Source: Rhizobium sp. CC-YZS058 (GTDB taxonomy: Bacteria > Pseudomonadota > Alphaproteobacteria > Rhizobiales > Rhizobiaceae). Taken from it: a stretch of DNA of 64,000 nucleotides. Shown one piece after another: positions 16,774 through 25,983 of this stretch. The notes below the pieces were generated by a model. That model did not search any database. It saw nothing but the letters and a program-made list of their open reading frames with translations, and was not told where the DNA came from. The position numbers and the translations under genes were made by a program. The DNA is taken from contig NZ_JAYESJ010000001.1 of the NCBI RefSeq assembly GCF_034720595.1, positions 1,080,001 through 1,144,000 of the forward strand, read 5' to 3'. How positions within the stretch are numbered: the first letter of the stretch is position 1; every line of letters begins with the position of its first letter.

Positions 16774-17262
16774 TTACCAGTAAGCCTCGGGCGCGCGCTG
16801 GCCGCCGAGCTCTGACAGGCGTCGCCGCGTCGCCGGGGTCGTCGTATCCGGCAGGGTATCGAGCGCGAAGAAACCGCTTTCGATGATCTCCCGGTCCGGC
16901 GCCCGCGGCGCGGTCTGCGTGACGCCGCGGCAGATATAGAGAAGAACATGGTCGCGCTTGCTGCCGCGCGTGTTGAAATAGACCGCGAAGAGCTCCGGCG
17001 CAGCGCCTAGGCGCAGGTTGCCCTCCTCTCGGATCTCCTTTTCCATGGCCATGAAGGCTGTTTCCCCGCGCTCCACCCCGCCACCCGGCATATGCCAGCC
17101 GGCCACATAGGAATGGCGAACGAGGAAGATGCGGCCTTCCGCGTCGAAACAGGCGGCGCGGACGCCGAGCGTCATGGCGCGCGACCAGGCAAAGTACTGG
17201 TGGAGAAGCCGCGTCAGCAGTCGCTCGCGCAGGCTGATCGGGTCTTTGGGTCGCTCGGTCAT
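16774..17262 (-). CDS. Nudix hydrolase
   Basis: The 162-residue product hydrolyses some nucleoside-diphosphate-X substrate. A Nudix box is present near residues 65-87: GGGVERGETAFMAMEKEIRE then EGNL. It departs from the consensus by Lys in place of the Arg of the RE pair and by Asn where the last Gly is expected. The metal-binding glutamates are kept, so it is probably active. The start at 17262 is preferred for a GAGG upstream, with an alternative ATG at 17280. The substrate cannot be inferred from neighbours. Confidence 0.85.
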   Translation of the reverse strand: MTERPKDPISLRERLLTRLLHQYFAWSRAMTLGVRAACFDAEGRIFLVRHSYVAGWHMPGGGVERGETAFMAMEKEIREEGNLRLGAAPELFAVYFNTRGSKRDHVLLYICRGVTQTAPRAPDREIIESGFFALDTLPDTTTPATRRRLSELGGQRAPEAYW

Positions 17263-17336
17263 GGCACTGCGCCTCGGCATGGGGAAAAGGGAGGGGGCGT
17301 GATACCATTTTTACCCGGATGCGCTAGGTAACGGGC

Positions 17337-18254
17337 ATGTTCAAGCTCGCCCATATCTCCGATATCCATCTCGGACCGCTTCCGGACCTCTCCGTGAGGG
17401 AGCTCTTTTCCAAGCGCATCACCGGCTTCATCAACTGGCATCGCAACCGCCGCAGCCACATGGCCGGCGATACGCTGAACGTCCTGATGAACGAGATCGA
17501 CCGGATCGATCCCGACCATCTGGCGATCACCGGCGACATGGTAAACCTCGCCTCCAAGCGCGAGATCGCTGCCGTATCGGACTGGCTGACGGCCGCGGGC
17601 CAGCCGGACCAGATCTCGGTCATCCCCGGCAATCACGATGCCTATGTTCCGGGCGCCTATGAAAAGGCGACCAAGGCCTGGTACCCCTATATGCGGGGCG
17701 AGGCGGGCCCGGCGGAATGGGACGAGGAGTTCCATTGCTACCCCTATCTCCGCGTGCGTGGTCCGGTCGCCATCATCGGCTGTTCGACCGCGGTCGCGAC
17801 GCCGCCCTTTGCGGCCAGCGGCTATTTCGGCCGGCGCCAGGCGCGCGAGACCGTCAATCTGCTCAGGGCGGCGGGCGAGGCAGGGCTGTTTCGCGTCGTG
17901 CTCATCCACCATCCGCCGATCCGCGGCGCGACCCCGATGCACAAGCGCATGATCGGCATCCGCCGCTTCGGCGCCGTGGTGTCCACCGGTGGGGCGGAGC
18001 TGGTTCTTCACGGCCATACGCATCTCAACACGGTCTACCAGCTGCGCGGACAGCGCAAGCCGGTGCCGGTGGTCGGCATCGCCTCGGCTTCGCAGGGGCC
18101 GGGCGGGTCGAAGCCGCCGGCCTCCTTCAACCTCTTCTCGATCGCCGGCAGCCCGGGCCAATGGAACCTGACGCGGGAACGGTTCGAACTGACGGCCGGG
18201 CCTTCGCTCGGCGCGAGCTCCACCGTGCGCCTGGCCGAAACGACGCGGTTCTAG
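17337..18254 (+). CDS. Calcineurin-like metallophosphoesterase
   Basis: The 305-residue cytosolic protein has the complete set of dinuclear metal motifs in order: HISDIHLG (residue 6), ITGDMVN (65), PGNHDAY (101), IHHPP (189) and LHGHTHLN (225). The substrate is unknown; the family includes cyclic-nucleotide and lipid phosphoesterases. It is divergent from the Nudix gene with about 75 bases between them. It is followed by 216 bases containing only a small GCGCGC hairpin before a sigma factor gene. Confidence 0.9.
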   Translation: MFKLAHISDIHLGPLPDLSVRELFSKRITGFINWHRNRRSHMAGDTLNVLMNEIDRIDPDHLAITGDMVNLASKREIAAVSDWLTAAGQPDQISVIPGNHDAYVPGAYEKATKAWYPYMRGEAGPAEWDEEFHCYPYLRVRGPVAIIGCSTAVATPPFAASGYFGRRQARETVNLLRAAGEAGLFRVVLIHHPPIRGATPMHKRMIGIRRFGAVVSTGGAELVLHGHTHLNTVYQLRGQRKPVPVVGIASASQGPGGSKPPASFNLFSIAGSPGQWNLTRERFELTAGPSLGASSTVRLAETTRF

Positions 18255-18470
18255 AATGGCCTGCGCGCTCTCATGGCGCGCGCCCCGCAAAATTCGGTGA
18301 TGCGGCAAGCGGCGGGTTGCGCCGGTCGCGGCAATGGAGTCATATCTTGAAACGCCGTGCCTTGAGGCAGACGCGGTTTTGAGTTGCGAGGAACCCAGCA
18401 AGGCTGACGGATCGAGCCCCGCCCTTTGGCGAGCGGCCGGCGCGGGGGTCTTGAAGGACATGGAACGGTC

Positions 18471-18956
18471 ATGCGCCCTGCACCAGATGCGAAGGATTTT
18501 CGGCGGGAGCTTTCGAGCCTGCTGCCACGGCTGCGCCGCTTCGCGCTGACGCTGACGCGTGACGGCGGTGAGGCGGATGCGCTGGTGGAGGAAGTCTGCA
18601 ACCGTGCCATCGGCCAGCCCGGCGGCTGGGATGGACGCGGCCGGCTGGACGGCTGGATCTTTGCGCTTGCCCGCGCGGTTCACGGTGAAAAACCGCCGGC
18701 CTGGCGCGAGGCTCTCGCTGCGCTGGCACAGGGGGGCCAGGGAACGGAGGGGCCCGGAAGCGAAATCCGGGCGCTGATCCTCGCTCTGCCCGACACCTAT
18801 GCCAGCGTCTTCCTGCTGGTCGATGTCGAGCGCTACAGTTATACCGAGGCAGCGGCGGTCCTGGATCTCGCGCCGGAGCAGGTCGCCAAAACGCTGTGCG
18901 CCGCCCGGCTGCGCCTGGCCAATATGACCGCAGCCTCCAGCATGAGAAGGGCCTGA
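18471..18956 (+). CDS. ECF-type RNA polymerase sigma factor
   Basis: The 161-residue protein reads as a small sigma-70 family factor. Region 2 covers about residues 10-65 (LLPRLRRFALTLTRDGGEAD, then GRGRLDGWIFALAR). Region 4 is C-terminal (ALPDTYASVFLLVDVERYSY followed by TEAAAVLDLAPEQVAKTL). It is divergent from well-known ECF groups. It is followed three bases later by a single-pass membrane protein that looks like its anti-sigma factor, the usual ECF arrangement. The start at 18471 has GGAACGG upstream. I see no clear autoregulated promoter. Confidence 0.82.
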   Translation: MRPAPDAKDFRRELSSLLPRLRRFALTLTRDGGEADALVEEVCNRAIGQPGGWDGRGRLDGWIFALARAVHGEKPPAWREALAALAQGGQGTEGPGSEIRALILALPDTYASVFLLVDVERYSYTEAAAVLDLAPEQVAKTLCAARLRLANMTAASSMRRA

Positions 18957-18959
18957 TCT

Positions 18960-19793
18960 TTGGCAAGGGCAGACGGAGTGGCGCTCGAGGAACGGCTGTC
19001 GGCCTATCTGGACGGTGCGGTGGACGAGGCGGAACGGGCAGCGCTGGAGCGCCTGATCGCGCGTGACGAGGAGGCCCGTCGCCTGCTCGACCGGTTGAAG
19101 ACCGGCATTGCCTTCGGGCGCACTGCCATGGATGGCGTCCTCAACGATCCCGTGCCGCTTTCGCTGGTGCGCCGCATCCGCCAAGGCGTGGACGTGACGC
19201 CACGCACCGAGCGCGTCGTCGGTGCGCCGAAGAAGAAGCGGTCGAAACTCTGGCCCAAGCTGCTTGGCGCCTCGTTCGGCATGCTGTTCGTCGGCGGATT
19301 GGCAGGCTACCTGATCGGCAGCACGGCGGACGACCGGGCGCCGCTCGCCGATCTCGGCCGGGCCGATGCACGCGGCTGGCTGGACGATATCGCCAACATG
19401 CACCGGATTTATGTCCGCCAGCAGCGCCACCTGGTCGAGGTTTCCGGCAACGAGCGGGAGGAGATCCGCTCCTGGCTGACAGGATCGACCGGCATCCCCT
19501 TCGCGGTTCCGGACCTGACCCGCAGCGGCCTGACCTTCCAGGGCGCACGGCTGATCGTGGTCGAGGGCCAGCCGACCGGGCAGCTCTTCTATGTCGACAC
19601 GAGCGGCGACGTCTTTGCCATCTACTTTCTGAAGATCGGCATGGCCGACAGCGAGGGTCGGGTCAGCGAGACCATGCGCGACGATCTGGCCATGATCTCC
19701 TGGGCAACGCCCTCAGGCTCCTTCGCCGTGGTGGGCCCTTCTGCGGCGGCGCGCCTGCGCCAGCTCGCGGACACCATTTTCGACGAAATCTAA
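18960..19793 (+). CDS. Anti-sigma factor, single-pass membrane protein
   Basis: The 277-residue protein has a cytoplasmic N-terminal anti-sigma-like region (about residues 8-50, LEERLSAYLDGAVDEAER). One transmembrane helix lies around residues 101-121 (LLGASFGMLFVGGLAGYLIG), followed by a periplasmic domain of about 155 residues. It should bind and hold the upstream sigma factor until an envelope signal. The start codon is TTG at 18960, three bases after the sigma stop, with AGAAGGG eight bases before it. No zinc-binding HxxxCxxC is visible, so it is not a ZAS-type anti-sigma. The inducing signal is unknown. Confidence 0.82.
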   Translation: MARADGVALEERLSAYLDGAVDEAERAALERLIARDEEARRLLDRLKTGIAFGRTAMDGVLNDPVPLSLVRRIRQGVDVTPRTERVVGAPKKKRSKLWPKLLGASFGMLFVGGLAGYLIGSTADDRAPLADLGRADARGWLDDIANMHRIYVRQQRHLVEVSGNEREEIRSWLTGSTGIPFAVPDLTRSGLTFQGARLIVVEGQPTGQLFYVDTSGDVFAIYFLKIGMADSEGRVSETMRDDLAMISWATPSGSFAVVGPSAAARLRQLADTIFDEI

Positions 19794-19827
19794 TTGGGCT
19801 TCGACGGAATCTGAGATAGGCACTGCC

Positions 19828-20226
19828 TCAGCCGGCCAGCCCGTCGCGCAGCGCCGCGTCGGCCTTCTCGTAATGCTCTTCCTTGATCTGCCCGCTGATG
19901 GCCGCGAAGGCGGCGGTCAGTACGGCGATATCGTCGGAAAAGCCGATCAGGGCGACGAAGTCCGGCAGCACGTCGAAGGGCAGCACGAAATAGGCGAGCG
20001 CGCCGAGCAGGATGCCGCGCGTGCGCAGCGGCGTCTTCGGATCGAAGGCGCAATAATAGGCGGCCACCAGATCGCGGGCGAAGGGGATATGGCGGATCGC
20101 GCGCTTGAGCGTCGGCCAGAAGCGCCTCTCGACGCGGCGGGCCTTGGCATCCTGTTCGCTCTTTTCGCCGGGCAGCAGGATCTCGCCGATCTTGACCTCG
20201 TCCAGACCGCTCTTGGCATCGGGCAT
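19828..20226 (-). CDS. YkvA/DUF1232 family membrane protein
   Basis: The 132-residue protein carries the DUF1232 core around residues 63-105: TPLRTRGILLGALAYFVLPF then DVLPDFVALIGFSDDIAVL. The PFDxxPDF signature and two hydrophobic stretches are visible. Function is unknown. The start at 20226 is supported by AAAGGAAG five bases upstream. It converges on the anti-sigma gene and may share a transcript with the pterin dehydratase gene upstream of it. Confidence 0.85.
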   Translation of the reverse strand: MPDAKSGLDEVKIGEILLPGEKSEQDAKARRVERRFWPTLKRAIRHIPFARDLVAAYYCAFDPKTPLRTRGILLGALAYFVLPFDVLPDFVALIGFSDDIAVLTAAFAAISGQIKEEHYEKADAALRDGLAG

Positions 20227-20298
20227 GGAAGCTTCCTTTGTTGCTGGTTCTGACGGCAATATGGGGGAGGGTGCGCGCAATTCAAACCGGAGGATGCA

Positions 20299-20607
20299 TC
20301 AGGCGAGGCAGGCAGTCGCCGCGGCGTCCATGCGCGCGGCCAGGCTGAAATCACGCTCCGTCAGCCCGCCGGCATCATGCGTGGTCAGCGTGACCTCCAC
20401 CCGGCCATAGACATTAAACCATTCGGGATGATGGTCGAGCTTTTCGGCGGCCAGTGCGGCCTGGCTCATGAAGCCGAAGGCCTCGACGAAGGTCTTGAAT
20501 CGGAACGTCCGCTCGATTGCCGTACCCTCCCGGGCGAGCGTCCAGCCGGGGAACGAGGCCAATTCTTCAGCAAGTGCGGCCGGGTCCAGTTTTTCGGGTT
20601 TCGCCAT
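20299..20607 (-). CDS. 4a-hydroxytetrahydrobiopterin dehydratase
   Basis: This pterin-4a-carbinolamine dehydratase recycles the pterin cofactor after aromatic amino-acid hydroxylation. The 102-residue length is standard. The active-site signature [20 protein letters not shown] lies around residues 55-74, followed by [17 protein letters not shown]. The start at 20607 (MAKPEKL) is preceded by AAGGAG at eight bases. No phenylalanine hydroxylase gene is in the window; in some bacteria the protein has a pterin role unrelated to phenylalanine. It could be named phhB, but the pathway here is unproven. Confidence 0.92.
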   Translation of the reverse strand: MAKPEKLDPAALAEELASFPGWTLAREGTAIERTFRFKTFVEAFGFMSQAALAAEKLDHHPEWFNVYGRVEVTLTTHDAGGLTERDFSLAARMDAAATACLA

Positions 20608-20661
20608 CGGGTCACTCCTTCTATGCATGCCCCGGAAGATCATCGCGACGGGAAGAGTTGC

Positions 20662-21138
20662 ATGCGTCCACCGCCCATCCGCATTCTTTTCGTCTGCCTC
20701 GGCAATATCTGCCGCTCGCCCATGGCCGAGGGTATCGCCCGGCATCTCGCCGCGGAAAGCGGCGCGCCGCTCCTTTTCGATTCGGCCGGCACGGGCCGCT
20801 GGCATATCGGCGATCCGCCGGATCCGCGGGCCATCGCCACCGCGCGGGGCAAGGGGGTCGACATCGCCACGCTGCGCGGCCGGCAGGTCGGCGTCGAGGA
20901 TTTCTCGCGCTTCGACCTGATCCTCGCGCTCGACCGCAGCAATTGGACGTCGCTGAAGGCGCTGGCGCCGACCGGTGCTTCCGCGCGCTTGGCGCTGTTC
21001 ATGGAGGAAACGCTCGGCCGGTCGGAGGACGTGCCCGATCCCTATTTCGGTGCGGAAGACGGGTTTGAGACCGTCTACAGCATGCTCTTGGACGGCTGCT
21101 CGGCACTGATCGAGAAGCTGGCGCCGCGCGGCTCGTGA
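20662..21138 (+). CDS. Low molecular weight protein-tyrosine phosphatase
   Basis: The 158-residue cytosolic phosphatase has the P-loop [14 protein letters not shown], with nucleophile Cys12 and Arg18, and the general-acid loop [13 protein letters not shown], both diagnostic of the family. The start at 20662 has GGAAGAG upstream; the frame remains open farther left but nothing supports an earlier start. Its 3' end overlaps the convergent thpR gene by 64 bp. No tyrosine kinase or polysaccharide cluster is adjacent, so its substrate is unknown. Confidence 0.93.
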   Translation: MRPPPIRILFVCLGNICRSPMAEGIARHLAAESGAPLLFDSAGTGRWHIGDPPDPRAIATARGKGVDIATLRGRQVGVEDFSRFDLILALDRSNWTSLKALAPTGASARLALFMEETLGRSEDVPDPYFGAEDGFETVYSMLLDGCSALIEKLAPRGS

Positions 21139-21665
21139 AGGGAGAACACCTCTTCCGTAAGATACGGCCCGCCGCCGACCGAATCGCGCGAGGAGAGCAG
21201 CACGAAACGCGACACCGTGAACGGGTTGGTCATGAAGCCGCCGCGGCCGGAAAGATAGGTCACCACATCCTCGACGCGGGAGGAGCGCAGCCGCGCAAGC
21301 GTGACATGCGGGGTAAATTTGCGCGGATCGGCGGGCAGGCCCACCCGCTGGCAGATCCGTTCGATTTCGGCCTGGAGCTGGAAAAGCTCGGGCGGAGTCG
21401 AGACGCCGGCGAAGACGGAATGGGGCTTCTTGGAGCCGAAGGCGCCGGTTCCCGTCAGCTGCAGCTGGAATTCCGGCCGCTCGATGCGGTCGAGCCGGTC
21501 GACCACCTCGTCGGCGGTGCGTCCATCGACATCGCCGATGAAGCGCAGGGTGATGTGGTAATTCTCGACGTCGATCCAGCGGGCGCCGGGCAGTCCACCT
21601 CGCAGCAGTGAGAGGCTCATGGCCGCATTGCGCGGTATTTCGAGGGCGGTGAACAATCTCGGCAT
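21075..21665 (-). CDS. thpR: RNA 2',3'-cyclic phosphodiesterase
   Basis: The 196-residue 2H phosphoesterase hydrolyses 2',3'-cyclic phosphate RNA ends to 2'-phosphates. Both HxTx motifs are present: [10 protein letters not shown] near residue 37 and HVTLARLR near residue 122. The extra C-terminal 20 residues overlap the end of the tyrosine phosphatase gene on the other strand. A GGGGAGACC ribosome site precedes the ATG at 21665. Confidence 0.92.
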   Translation of the reverse strand: MPRLFTALEIPRNAAMSLSLLRGGLPGARWIDVENYHITLRFIGDVDGRTADEVVDRLDRIERPEFQLQLTGTGAFGSKKPHSVFAGVSTPPELFQLQAEIERICQRVGLPADPRKFTPHVTLARLRSSRVEDVVTYLSGRGGFMTNPFTVSRFVLLSSRDSVGGGPYLTEEVFSLHEPRGASFSISAEQPSKSML

Positions 21666-21796
21666 GGCGAGGTCTCCCCGAATGTTGCGACAGACGTCAG
21701 CCGATCATGCTTGACGGCCTGACGCAACTGGTAATTCGCACCTGCAATATTTGTCCACGATGATTAACGAAGGCTGAAGAACCCCCTCGTTTGTCT

Positions 21797-22435
21797 TCAC
21801 GAACCGAGCCTCTGCAGAAACCGCTCGACCGAAGGAAGCATGCGCGCAACCATCTGGTCGACCCCCTTGGCATTGGGGTGCATGCCGTCCTCGAGCTTCA
21901 AACCGGCGTTCTCCACAACGCCATCCAGGAAAAACGGGTAGAACTCGACGCCATAGGTTTTCGCCAGTTCGGGATAGATGGCGTTGAACCTGTCGGCATA
22001 ATCGCCGCCCATGTTCGGCGGAGACAACATTCCAACGAGGAGGACCGGAATATTGCGGGCCTTCAGCTTCTCGAGCATGGCCACCAGGTTCTTGCGGGTC
22101 TCTTCGGGTGCGATCCCGCGCAGCGCGTCGTTCGCGCCGAGTTCGAGAATCACGCCGCGCGTGCCGTCCGGCACCGACCAGTCGATCCGCGCGAGACCGC
22201 CGGAGGTCGTGTCGCCTGAGACGCCGGCATTCGTAACTGTCACATCGTGGCCCTTGGCCTTCAACGCCTGTTCGAGCTTGGCCGTAAAGCCCTCGTTTTG
22301 GGGAAGCTGGTAGCCGGCCATCAGACTGTCGCCGAAGCCGACGATCGAAAGCGGAGCCGCGCGCGAGGGCAGGGCGGCGGCGATCAACATCGCGAGAGCG
22401 GTGATGAAAACCGGGATCAAGCCTTTCAATCGCAT
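21797..22435 (-). CDS. tesA: Arylesterase/acyl-CoA thioesterase I (SGNH hydrolase)
   Basis: This exported GDSL-type hydrolase acts on thioesters or aryl esters in the periplasm. The 212 residues start with a signal peptide cut near SRA|APL (residue 26). Blocks I, II, III and V are intact: GFGDSLMAGY, NAGVSGDTTSGG, LGANDALRG and DGMHPNAKG, giving the Ser-Asp-His catalytic residues. It is divergent, over a 64-base region, from an ABC exporter of the YbbA/YbbP type. This tesA-ybbAP pairing is widespread in proteobacteria and suggests a shared envelope-lipid role. Confidence 0.93.
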   Translation of the reverse strand: MRLKGLIPVFITALAMLIAAALPSRAAPLSIVGFGDSLMAGYQLPQNEGFTAKLEQALKAKGHDVTVTNAGVSGDTTSGGLARIDWSVPDGTRGVILELGANDALRGIAPEETRKNLVAMLEKLKARNIPVLLVGMLSPPNMGGDYADRFNAIYPELAKTYGVEFYPFFLDGVVENAGLKLEDGMHPNAKGVDQMVARMLPSVERFLQRLGS

Positions 22436-22499
22436 CGCGTCACTCCTAAATCGCTTCCACTGAGCAGATGCAGCATCACATCATATAGGGCGGCGGCGC

Positions 22500-23216
22500 G
22501 TGGCAAAAACCATGATCGAACTGAAAAATGCGGATCTGACGCTCGGCAGCGCCGCAGCCTCCGTCCATGTGCTGAAGGGGATGACGCTGTCGATCGAGGC
22601 TGGCCAGTCCGTCGGCATCGTCGGTCCGTCCGGGTCCGGCAAATCGACCCTGCTGATGGTGCTTGCGGGGCTGGAGCGCCTGGATGGCGGCGAGATCACC
22701 ATCGACGGCACGGCGCTTCAGGGGCTGAGCGAGGACCAGGTGGCCGAGTTCCGCGGCCGCAACATCGGCATCGTCTTCCAGTCTTTTCATCTGATCCCGA
22801 ACATGACGGCGCTCGAAAACGTCGCCGTGCCGCTGGAGCTCGCCAATGTTGCGGACGCCTTTGCGATCGCGGCGCGCGAGCTGACCGCCGTCGGGCTCGG
22901 GGCACGGCTTTCCCATTATCCCGGCCAGCTTTCGGGCGGCGAGCAGCAGCGCGTGGCGATTGCCCGGGCATTGGCGCCATCGCCCAAGCTTTTGATCGCC
23001 GACGAGCCGACCGGCAATCTCGATGCCGAAACCGGCCGTCAGATCGCCGATCTGCTCTTCTCCAAGCAGAGCGAGCGCGGCATGACGCTGCTTCTCGTCA
23101 CCCATGACCCCAGCCTCGCCGCGCGCTGCAGCCGCCAGGTCAAGGTGCGGTCGGGCGAGATCGTCGATGACGGCACTGCCGCTCTCCGCAGCCCCGCCGA
23201 GGCGATCCGCGCATGA
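22500..23216 (+). CDS. ABC transporter ATP-binding protein, YbbA/LolD type
   Basis: The 238-residue ATPase of a FtsX-type (MacB/LolCD superfamily) transporter has Walker [12 protein letters not shown], a Q-loop in [17 protein letters not shown], signature [15 protein letters not shown], Walker [13 protein letters not shown] and the switch His in LVTHD. The start is GTG at 22500 with AGGG upstream; ATG 22512 is an alternative. It overlaps the permease gene by four bases (ATGA), so the two are translationally coupled. It is divergent from tesA. Confidence 0.93.
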   Translation: MAKTMIELKNADLTLGSAAASVHVLKGMTLSIEAGQSVGIVGPSGSGKSTLLMVLAGLERLDGGEITIDGTALQGLSEDQVAEFRGRNIGIVFQSFHLIPNMTALENVAVPLELANVADAFAIAARELTAVGLGARLSHYPGQLSGGEQQRVAIARALAPSPKLLIADEPTGNLDAETGRQIADLLFSKQSERGMTLLLVTHDPSLAARCSRQVKVRSGEIVDDGTAALRSPAEAIRA

Positions 23217-25780
23217 GCGGCCGCTCGCTGTCGGCCCCGGCGTTGCGGCTGCCCAATCTGCGGCTCGCCTTCCGTCTTGCGCTGCGCGAGATGCGCGGCG
23301 GCTTGCGCGGCTTCTACATTTTTCTCGGCTGCATCGCGCTCGGGACGGCGGCGATTGCCGGCGTCAACTCGCTGTCCCAGTCGATCACCGGCTCGATCGC
23401 CGCCCAGGGGCAGGAGCTTCTGGCCGGCGACCTTCGATTCGAGCTCAACAACCGCGAGGCAAGCGACGCCGAGCGGACCTTTCTTGCGGAAAAGGGCCAG
23501 ATTTCGCTGACTTCGGGCCTGCGCTCCATGGCCCGGCTGCCGGATGGCTCCAATCAGGCGCTGGTCGAGCTCAAGGCGGTCGACGCCGCCTATCCGCTCT
23601 ATGGCGCGGTGGAAAGCACGCCCTCCGCCCCGCTCGCCACGCAACTGGCGGCGCGGAACGGGGTTTACGGCGCGCTCGTTGCGCCGCTGCTCATCGACCG
23701 GCTGGGCGTCAAGGTTGGCGACGAGATCCTGATCGGCAATGCCCGGCTGCGGATCTCCGGCACCATCGCCCGGGAGCCGGACGCGGTATCCGACGGCTTC
23801 GGCTTTGCCCCGCGGCTCATGATCTCCGATGCCGCGCTTTCCGCCAGCGGCTTGGTGCAGACCGGCAGCCTGGTCGAATATGGCTACAAGCTGAAAGTGG
23901 CCGATCCGAGCGCCGTGCCGGCCATTCGCGCGGAGGCCGAGCGCGCCTTTCCGGAGGCCGGCTGGTCGATCCGCTCCTCGCGCAATGCCGCCCCCTCGCT
24001 GACCGCCAACATCACCCGCTTCTCGCAGTTCCTGACGCTCGTCGGGCTGACGGCGCTCATCGTCGGCGGGGTCGGGGTTGCCAATGCGGTGCGCGCCTAT
24101 CTCGATGGAAAGCGGGCCGTCATCGCCACCTTCAAGTGCCTCGGCGCCCCGGGTGTGCTGGTCTCCACCATCTATCTCATCCAGATCCTGCTGATCGCCG
24201 CCATCGGCATTGTCATCGGGCTCGTGATCGGGGCGCTGGTGCCGCCGGTCACCGGCTACTTCCTTCAAGATGTGCTGCCGGTCTCGACCGGTGCCGCGCT
24301 CTACCCTTCGGCACTCGCCCTGGCGGCGCTGTTCGGCGTGCTGACAGCGCTGGCCTTCGCACTTCTGCCGCTCGGCCGGGCGCGGTCGGTTCCGGCCACG
24401 GCCCTGTTCCGCGACCAGGCGATCGGCCCGGCCCGCAGGCCGGCCTGGGCCTATCTCGGCGGCGCCTTTGCAAGCCTGGCGGCGATCGCCTTGCTGGCGG
24501 TCTTCACAGCCGAGGAGCGGCGGATCTCGCTGACCTTCCTGGGGGCCATTCTCTTCGCCTTCGTCGTGCTGCGCGGCGTGTCCTGGCTGGTGCAGTGGGT
24601 GGCGCGCCGGGCGCCGCGCGTGTCTTCGCCGGCCTTGCGACTGGCCATCGGCAATATCCATCGCCCGGGTGCGCTCACACCTTCGGTCGTGCTGTCGCTC
24701 GGGCTTGGCCTGGCGCTGCTCGTTACCCTGGCGCTGATCGACGGAAACCTGCGCAACCAGCTGACCGGGACGCTGCCCGAGCGGGCGCCCAATTTCTTCT
24801 TCGTCGATATCCAGGGCAGCGAGATCGACGGCTTCCGCGGCTTGCTGCAGCGGGAGATGCCGGAGGGCAAGATCATCGAGGTGCCGATGCTGCGCGGCCG
24901 CATCCTGGCCTTCAACGGCGAGGATGTGGCGACCCGCGAGGTTCCGGCCGAAGCGCGCTGGGTGCTGCGCGGCGACCGCGGCATCACCTATGCGCAGAAC
25001 ATCCCGGACAACTCCACGCTGGTCGAGGGGGACTGGTGGCCGAAGGACTATGCCGGCGAGCCGCTCGTCTCCTTCTCCGCCAATGAGGGCAAGGAGCTGG
25101 GGCTCAAGCTCGGCGATACGGTGACGGTCAACGTGCTCGGGCGCAACATCACCGCCCGCATCGCCAATTTCCGCACGGTGGAGTGGGAATCGCTGTCGAT
25201 CAATTTCGTCATGGTCTTTTCGCCCAACACCTTTGCCGGGGCGCCGCATGCCTGGCTGGCGACGATCATCGACCCCTCGGCCACGGAAGCGGAAGAGGCG
25301 GCTGCGCTGAAGGCCATAACCAACACCTATCCGACGATCACCAGCGTGCGGGTCAAGGACGCGCTCGATATCGTCAATACGCTGCTCGGCCAGCTGGCGA
25401 CGGCCATCCGCGCGGCGGCCGCCGTGGCGCTGGTCGCCTCGGTGCTGGTGCTGGCCGGGGCGCTGGCTGCCGGCAACCGGGCGCGGCTGCATGATGCGGT
25501 GGTGCTGAAGACCCTGGGCGCGACGCGGGCGACGCTGATCCGCGCCTTCTGCTACGAATATGCGATGCTCGGCCTCTCCACGGCGCTCTTCGCGCTGTTT
25601 GCCGGCGGGGTGGCGGCCTGGTTCGTCGTCTCGCGCATCATGACGCTGCCGTCCACCTTCCTGCCGGACGTGGCGGTTGGCACCATTGGCGCGGCCTTGG
25701 TGCTCACCGTCGGCATCGGGCTCGTCGGCACCTGGCGGGTGCTCGGGCAGAAGGCGGCGCCGGTACTGCGCGACCTGTAG
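23213..25780 (+). CDS. ABC transporter permease, FtsX family, YbbP type
   Basis: This 855-residue inner-membrane permease partners the ATPase it overlaps. One transmembrane helix lies near residues 35-60, followed by a periplasmic domain (about 65-260). A FtsX block of three helices follows (about 270-385), with further helices around 420-480, a second periplasmic domain (about 520-700) and a final three-helix FtsX block (about 725-850, ALVASVLVLAGALAAGN near its start). This is the duplicated YbbP architecture. A role in exporting or moving envelope lipids or proteins is inferred from tesA linkage. Confidence 0.92.
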   Translation: MSGRSLSAPALRLPNLRLAFRLALREMRGGLRGFYIFLGCIALGTAAIAGVNSLSQSITGSIAAQGQELLAGDLRFELNNREASDAERTFLAEKGQISLTSGLRSMARLPDGSNQALVELKAVDAAYPLYGAVESTPSAPLATQLAARNGVYGALVAPLLIDRLGVKVGDEILIGNARLRISGTIAREPDAVSDGFGFAPRLMISDAALSASGLVQTGSLVEYGYKLKVADPSAVPAIRAEAERAFPEAGWSIRSSRNAAPSLTANITRFSQFLTLVGLTALIVGGVGVANAVRAYLDGKRAVIATFKCLGAPGVLVSTIYLIQILLIAAIGIVIGLVIGALVPPVTGYFLQDVLPVSTGAALYPSALALAALFGVLTALAFALLPLGRARSVPATALFRDQAIGPARRPAWAYLGGAFASLAAIALLAVFTAEERRISLTFLGAILFAFVVLRGVSWLVQWVARRAPRVSSPALRLAIGNIHRPGALTPSVVLSLGLGLALLVTLALIDGNLRNQLTGTLPERAPNFFFVDIQGSEIDGFRGLLQREMPEGKIIEVPMLRGRILAFNGEDVATREVPAEARWVLRGDRGITYAQNIPDNSTLVEGDWWPKDYAGEPLVSFSANEGKELGLKLGDTVTVNVLGRNITARIANFRTVEWESLSINFVMVFSPNTFAGAPHAWLATIIDPSATEAEEAAALKAITNTYPTITSVRVKDALDIVNTLLGQLATAIRAAAAVALVASVLVLAGALAAGNRARLHDAVVLKTLGATRATLIRAFCYEYAMLGLSTALFALFAGGVAAWFVVSRIMTLPSTFLPDVAVGTIGAALVLTVGIGLVGTWRVLGQKAAPVLRDL

Positions 25781-25853
25781 TCTCCGCCAACGGCAAGGGC
25801 CCGCGCGACGGATGACAAATTGGTCATGTGGGCCCGCCTTTGCCCGGCGGGCC

Positions 25854-25882
25854 TTGTGATTTGGCCGAGCCGGGCCCATATT
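25854..25882 (+). promoter_or_regulatory. Candidate promoter of the Bax-inhibitor-1 gene
   Basis: CTTGTGA (TTGTGA at 25854-25859) and CATATT at 25877-25882, 17 bases apart, resemble the rhizobial CTTGAC-N17-CTATAT vegetative promoter. The pair lies about 100 bases upstream of the ATG at 25984. Confidence 0.45.
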
Positions 25883-25983
25883 CTCCCTCAGGCATGCTGA
25901 GCCCCGCAGCGGCGCCTGGGAGGGACGTGGTCTTTTCGGATCCCCCCTCAACCTCTCGTCCATCGGGGCTTGAAAGGGAAACC

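Noticed and set aside
18255..18470. Autoregulated ECF promoter upstream of the sigma gene
   Set aside because: A GGAAC at about 18390 is not followed by GTT or CGTT at 16-17 bases, so no ECF-type promoter can be proposed.
17259..19430. 723-codon minus-strand frame across the metallophosphoesterase and sigma genes
   Set aside because: It is antisense to genes with intact motifs and shows no domain of its own.
23039..25963. Very long open frame (974 codons) on the minus strand
   Set aside because: It is antisense to the YbbP-type permease and has no recognisable domain; it is Arg/Gln/Asp-rich as expected from the reverse of GC-rich codons.
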